Origin: Labia minor
Lineage: Eukaryota > Arthropoda > Insecta > Dermaptera > Spongiphoridae
Length of the DNA: 64,000 nucleotides
NCBI GenBank assembly: GCA_963082975.1
Contig: OY720344.1
Span: 90,396,107-90,460,106, forward strand
Reading direction: 5' to 3'
The number at the start of each line of letters is the position of its first letter. Positions within the stretch are counted from its first letter, which is position 1. Positions 59,339-64,000 of this stretch are shown in pieces. Made by a program: the position numbers and the translations under genes. Under the pieces are notes generated by a model. The model did no database searches. It was given only the letters and a program-made list of their open reading frames with translations, and had not been told where the DNA came from.

Positions 59339-62300
59339 GTAAGCAAAAACCACCAAAATCTCATTCCATCAATCAAATGACAACGTTACCGTTGCAAATT
59401 TGCAAACTAAAATTCTGGGAAAAAATATCTATTAAAAACATATCTGCACTTTGTCCGAATTTCTTATTCGTTTCAAAACGAATGCAATGATATTTGTCAT
59501 TAATCACTCACTCATCATTTGGATAAAATAAAGGTTAGATTTCAATTAATGACATTCACAACTTTTTCAAAGAAGATATTTTGTGTCCTTCCAAATATAA
59601 AATATTTTAACCAATCTCATGGAAATAAAATTATAATAAATTAGTTAAGTCTTTAATTAAATATATATATATATAAATGGAGCATAAACTTTAAAATATT
59701 TTAATTAATTATAAGATTGAAGGCATTTCTCATTAATATTTTAAAACTAAATTAATGATAATGATTTAATTAAATATATGTATATCAATAAAGTAAAATA
59801 ATAAAAATATTGTTTATCTATGTTCTTTGTTTTTAATAAAAGGAAAAAAATCAAAAACATCAACTTTATTATAAGGCTCACTAAGTTTATATTATTAAAT
59901 AAAAATATTTTCTAATTATAATATAATAATATAGAATTATTTTTTAAACTATTTATTTTAATTTGATATAATGTTTAAAATTTTAAATGATCCCTCTATA
60001 TAAGAACTATATAATAACTATCAAAATTTTAAATATTATTTTATAATAATCTTTGTTATTTTATAATATTTGAGTATATATAATCAAATAAGATTAAATA
60101 AATATAAAAAAGTGAAAAGTTTTTGTTTTGAATCTTTATTTTAATTATTTCATTTTTATAACCTTTAAAACCTTATAAACAAAACTATCATGAATGGAAT
60201 TTGACATTTCTAGATCCATCTTTTGTTATTTTTAAATTCTAAATCATTACCTATATTTAATTACTATATATTTACATATTTACATTTTCAATTATTTATA
60301 ATAAAAATAATAAATTAATTTTTTTCATTTTTTTTTTATATAATCTTTAGATATTATTATAAATTTAAATATTATTTTAATTTTACACCATTTTTACATA
60401 ATTTGATGCATTATATTTTTTTGAATATATATTAAAATACAATTTTTCTGTTGTTTTAGCCTGGGTCAGCCTGTCTCCATGTCAATGCATCATCAAAGAC
60501 TCATGAATCTCCCGCCTCCACAAGCTAACCCAGGTATATTGATTTATTTTAAATTATATTAAGATTTATTCAACATTGATTATATTTGTAATTACATTTC
60601 TGTAGATAATTTTGAAATTATTTTTTGATTTTTTTTTTTAATTGTCACATTTTCAAAATTTAGTTATATTGCATGTTGGCTCTGAGCTTTGCATGGCTCT
60701 AAATTAAATAGTTTATTATTTTGAATAAATATATCAAGAGAAATTTCTCCTAGCCATCACCAATCATAGACTCTGCTTTCATTCATTCTTATCACCTAAC
60801 TCTGTGCCTCTCTACTTAAAGGATGCTTCGAGCAAAAGCCTTTGTATTGTCATAATCGATTCCGGAAAATTTCCAGGCCTAAGGAGTCTATGAAATGCAC
60901 AGGTATGCCTTCAATATCTGTATATCTTTAATATTTAAGATCTAAGTTATATAATGTACACTTTTACCTTAATTTCTATCCATTTTAATATGTTTCTCTT
61001 ATTTTCTAAATGTAGGTTAGAATCATTTAAATTATTTTATTTGCCAGCGCATGATATTTCTTTAATATTTAGTTTATTATTAAAAATACCACTTTAAATT
61101 ACAAGAGTGGCTGCACTTTACATATAATATATTTTATCAGTTACAAATTCTGAACTTTAAAGATTGATTTAAACATTGTTATAAAATAATTTTTTGTGCA
61201 CCATTTAGTGAGTGTAATTTAATAGTCCATTATAATTTATTTGTTATATTTTCTTTATTTTATAATCTAATATATTATATTCTTAATCTTTTCCTGTTAC
61301 CACTTATATTATATGTTATTGATGTGAATTTCCTTTTAAGTAAAATTAGAAAATTCTAATAATATTGCTCTAGATTTTACAATTTCTTTTGTAGTGAGCT
61401 TTGTTTGTTTTCATCAATATTGTTAAATTCTTCTATTTAAATGTTCTTAGTGATAAATATTGCATTTAAATCATTAAATTTCTCAACCTCATTAGGATAA
61501 ATATTTAAAAAAAAAATATCTTTTGAAATAATAATCAATCCCAGCATTATTTGCCAATCTAAGTGAAACCTGTTAATTTTATTTTAAATGTACAAATATA
61601 TTATTTACTTACTTAAATTATTTAAAACAAACAATTCTACTTTAAAAATCATTAATTTATAAGAAATAACGTATTAAAAAACTTATAAAAAAAATTTGAT
61701 AATGTTATAGAATAGTCTAAATTGTCAATTTATAGAATCTATAAAATATAGTCACTTTTATCATTTTTTTCTATAAAAAATGGTAACATTTATTTCTTAT
61801 AAATTAATATATTTCTCTATTTTATTTTATATTAAATATTGATTTTAATTTTAATATTTAAAAGAATAAAATTTAATAACAAAAATTAACAAAATTATTA
61901 AATATTCTTGTTTTAAATAATATTTCAAAAATATTTTCTCAAACCGCCATTCAATTATAAAATTTTAAAAATAATCAAGATGATTGATTAAATTATAAAA
62001 TTAGTAATGAATTTTCTAAAATTTGCTGAGAAAAAGAATAGCTTTTTAGTCATGGATCTTATGCCAGGTCTTGTACGATGTCCAGGCGTCTTGATGACGA
62101 TGCCACAGCCACCGGCATCCCTCGCCGCTGTCCCCCAAGCACCGGCCGCCGTCCCCAAACTGCCACAATCAGGTGGGGACCTCACCTGAACCTGAGATTT
62201 CTTCTATCCTATCTCCTTCACTTCAAATCCTCACAGAAATTTTTACTTAATTTAAAGAAGATTAATAATTTTACTTTTAACATTGGTTTACTTTTTTATG

Positions 62301-64000
62301 TACGTATTCTCTTCTCGTATAAATATAATTATTATCATTTTTCAAACACAAAAACTTAACATAATATTAAATATAAAATTTAAAGAAATTTGAATTTGGA
62401 TTATTTCTTTTACATCATAAGGTTCGTTAACATCAAAGCAACTTATTTTAATATTTGTTAATGTTAATGATACTTTAGTATAATTTCAATAAAAATTCTC
62501 AGTAAAAAGATATCAAATTAAATATTCCCTTGCCAGTCCGATTCTGCTCTCCTTGTAATCTACCAAGGGTGGAAAAATCTTAAGATATATTAATAAATAA
62601 TATCATTCAAAAAAAATTAATATATTGTTTTTTTGAATGTACTTAATCACTTCAAGGTTGTGAACTTAAATGCATTATCTATCCCAATATAAAACTTATA
62701 ATTGTTTAAATAAACCAGTTGTTTAATTAATATACTTATTATATAATATTTAATAAATATGAAGTCAATCTCTGGCTTTAAATAATAACCATCAAGTTCT
62801 AAAATTAATTATATTAATCTTGTTAGAGTAAGATTTTTTTTGACATAAAAATATCGCTAACTAAATTTTATTTATTAACTGAAATAAAAACAAACAATTA
62901 AAGATATGTTCAAAATCACAGTAGATATAGTAGATATAGTAGATGTATAGTATGATATTCTTACACTATAAGATTGTTTTGATGTTTATCAACCTTTATT
63001 TTAGATATCAACCTAATATGAAAACAATTTTTATATTAAAAAGTCTAACTCATTTATATTATCACTTTTAAATGTTACATTATATTTTAGTTTTCTATTA
63101 GCTATATTTTTTCAAAATATTTTCTATTCTTCATTTAATTTAATATCTATTTTCTATTAAAATTATTTTATTTTACTTTTTATAACATTAATTTTATTTT
63201 ATTTGTTTACTAAATTCTTTATTATTCTATTATATTATTATATCATAATATAATGATATAATTAAGTATATTAATATTTTTATAAATCAATTTTGAAGGC
63301 ATGTCTGGGGGCGGAGAGAATGACTCGCATCGGCCAGCACCTCAGACACAATCACAGCCGCCGCCCATGGCCCAAAACGGCGGAGGAAATCAGGCGCCCC
63401 CAACCGCCGCTGCTGCAGCAGCCAATGCCGCTGCAGCTGCCGCGGTCTCCAATCATTTGGCAAACACGAAAGAGAAAACTCCGATGTGCCTGGTTAATGA
63501 GCTAGCCAGGTTCAATAAGGTAACATATGTTAATTCTACTCTATCATTAACATTAAATTTTTTGAGGAAAAAAATATATTTTTCATCAAATAATGATTAA
63601 TAATTACTTACCGTGAAATTTTATTATTAAATTAAAGATTAAATGTAATCAATCATTTCTCTTTTTTTTAGATCCAGCACCAATATAGATTAACGAACGA
63701 ACAAGGTCCTGCACATAAAAAAGTTTTTACAGTAACATTAAAACTTGGCGATGAAGAATATGCATCCGATGGAGCAAGTATTAAAAAAGCTCAACATAGT
63801 GCAGCCAACGAGGCTCTGCAACACACACATTATAAACATCCACCTCCTAAAGCAGCTCGTAATGTGCGTATTGGAAAAAGCAATGTCACACCAACAGTTG
63901 AGCTCAATGCGTTAGCGATGAAACGCGGAGAGCCAGCCATCTATACCTTTCTCGAAACAACCCCTCCTATTGCACCTCCTGCCCAACCTCCGCCTCCACC
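59280..64000 (+). CDS. stau: staufen, dsRNA-binding protein, 5' part (gene continues past window)
   Basis: Coding exons 59280-59338, 60460-60533, 62050-62172, 63299-63519 and 63672-64000 (open end) join in frame, giving 268 residues so far. Staufen binds double-stranded stems in mRNAs and directs their localisation and translation. The N terminus (1-145) is low-complexity: His-rich MLHHHPVHLPSNQQ, then Pro-, Ala- and Gln-rich. dsRBD1 (about 146-213) runs from TPMCLVNELARFNK through IQHQYRLTNEQGPAHKKVF to KKAQHSAANEAL, holding the GPAHKK loop and KKAQ helix that contact RNA. dsRBD2 starts near 228 (VTPTVELNALAMKRGEPAIY) and enters a Pro-rich stretch, as in insect Staufen, whose dsRBD2 carries a long insertion. 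The dsRBD exons are secure; the three upstream exons rest on splice sites and phase. Confidence 0.9.
60460..60533 (+). CDS. stau: staufen coding exon
   Basis: Acceptor TTGTTTTAG, donor GTATAT. It encodes LGQPVSMSMHHQRLMNLPPP then QANP, entering in phase 2 and leaving in phase 1. Confidence 0.65.
62050..62172 (+). CDS. stau: staufen coding exon (alternative acceptors)
   Basis: Acceptor CTTTTTAG at 62049, or in frame 18 nt later after GCCAG at 62067; both keep the phase. It encodes MDLMPGLVRCPGVLMTMPQP and then an Ala/Pro-rich segment ending KLPQS. The donor is a weaker GTGGGG. Confidence 0.6.
63299..63519 (+). CDS. stau: staufen coding exon with start of dsRBD1
   Basis: Acceptor TTTTGAAG, donor GTAACA (phase 0). 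It encodes MSGGGENDSHRPAP, a Pro/Gln- and Ala-rich spacer and TPMCLVNELARFNK. The ATG at 63301 could also start a shorter isoform. Confidence 0.88.
63672..64000 (+). CDS. stau: staufen coding exon, dsRBD1 end and dsRBD2 start (partial)
   Basis: Acceptor CTTTTTTTTAG. It encodes IQHQYRLTNEQGPAHKKVFT and the rest of dsRBD1, a short basic linker (KHPPPKAARNVRIGKSN), and the first helix of dsRBD2 followed by a Pro-rich run that reaches the window edge still open. Confidence 0.95.
   Translation, partial: MQHQYRLTNEQGPAHKKVFTVTLKLGDEEYASDGASIKKAQHSAANEALQHTHYKHPPPKAARNVRIGKSNVTPTVELNALAMKRGEPAIYTFLETTPPIAPPAQPPPP

Noticed and set aside
60898-60932. Possible staufen exon between TTTCCAG and GTATGCC near 60.88-60.91 kb
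   Set aside because: Good splice-like signals, but joining it in phase after the 60460-60533 exon gives a stop (TGA) after five codons; skipping it keeps the frame into 62050.
1-64000. CRISPR array, bacterial operon or viral genome
   Set aside because: Spliced genes, insect proteins and eukaryotic transposons; no direct-repeat/spacer array, and no viral genes seen.
1-64000. An additional Hairy/E(spl) bHLH gene with WRPW
   Set aside because: No second bHLH or Orange segment and no WRPW end was found on either strand; only Hey is present.

Overview
The window is strongly AT-rich eukaryotic DNA, full of (TA)n runs, with sparse genes, spliced introns (GT..AG) and many short non-autonomous transposons. 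The genes point to an insect: a complete Hey gene (hairy/E(spl)-related with YRPW), the 5' part of staufen, and a small two-exon gene with features of the Bearded family. The low GC content and the transposon mix would fit a parasitoid hymenopteran, but nothing here proves the order.

Layout. 0-10 kb: intergenic, with a mariner-type MITE, a hAT MITE with a perfect 8-bp duplication, two copies of a Helentron-like element and a foldback element. About 9.75-10.8 kb: a minus-strand gene for a 93-residue protein with a basic amphipathic N terminus, a TATA box, and Brd-box and K-box motifs in its 3' UTR. 12-17.6 kb: AT-rich DNA broken by GC-rich islands with paired CACGTG boxes, CAGGTG boxes and Su(H) (Notch effector) consensus sites. 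17.7-42 kb: mostly AT-rich repeat territory (Helitrons, Helentron-like elements, MITEs, tRNA-derived SINEs, a LINE fragment), with conserved-looking islands near 21.5, 23.6, 26.7 and 35.2-36.1 kb. 42.4-53.6 kb: Hey in four coding exons on the plus strand; its 7.6-kb second intron holds an 824-bp palindrome and a compact Su(H)/C-box/E-box cluster. 56.3-57.6 kb: GC-rich non-coding blocks. 58.9-64 kb: the promoter and first exons of staufen on the plus strand, running off the window inside the second dsRNA-binding domain.

How it may work together. Hey is a Notch-responsive bHLH-Orange repressor, and Bearded proteins modulate Notch signalling. Near-perfect Su(H) sites lie in the Hey 5' region, in Hey intron 2 and in several GC-rich islands between the Bearded-like gene and Hey, often beside CACG(T/C)G boxes that Hes/Hey repressors bind. 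The best candidate for a system here is therefore a Notch-regulated domain of about 45 kb, analogous to the insect E(spl) complex. Staufen, an mRNA-localisation protein, is probably just a neighbour. Motif matches were found by eye and are not tested for significance.
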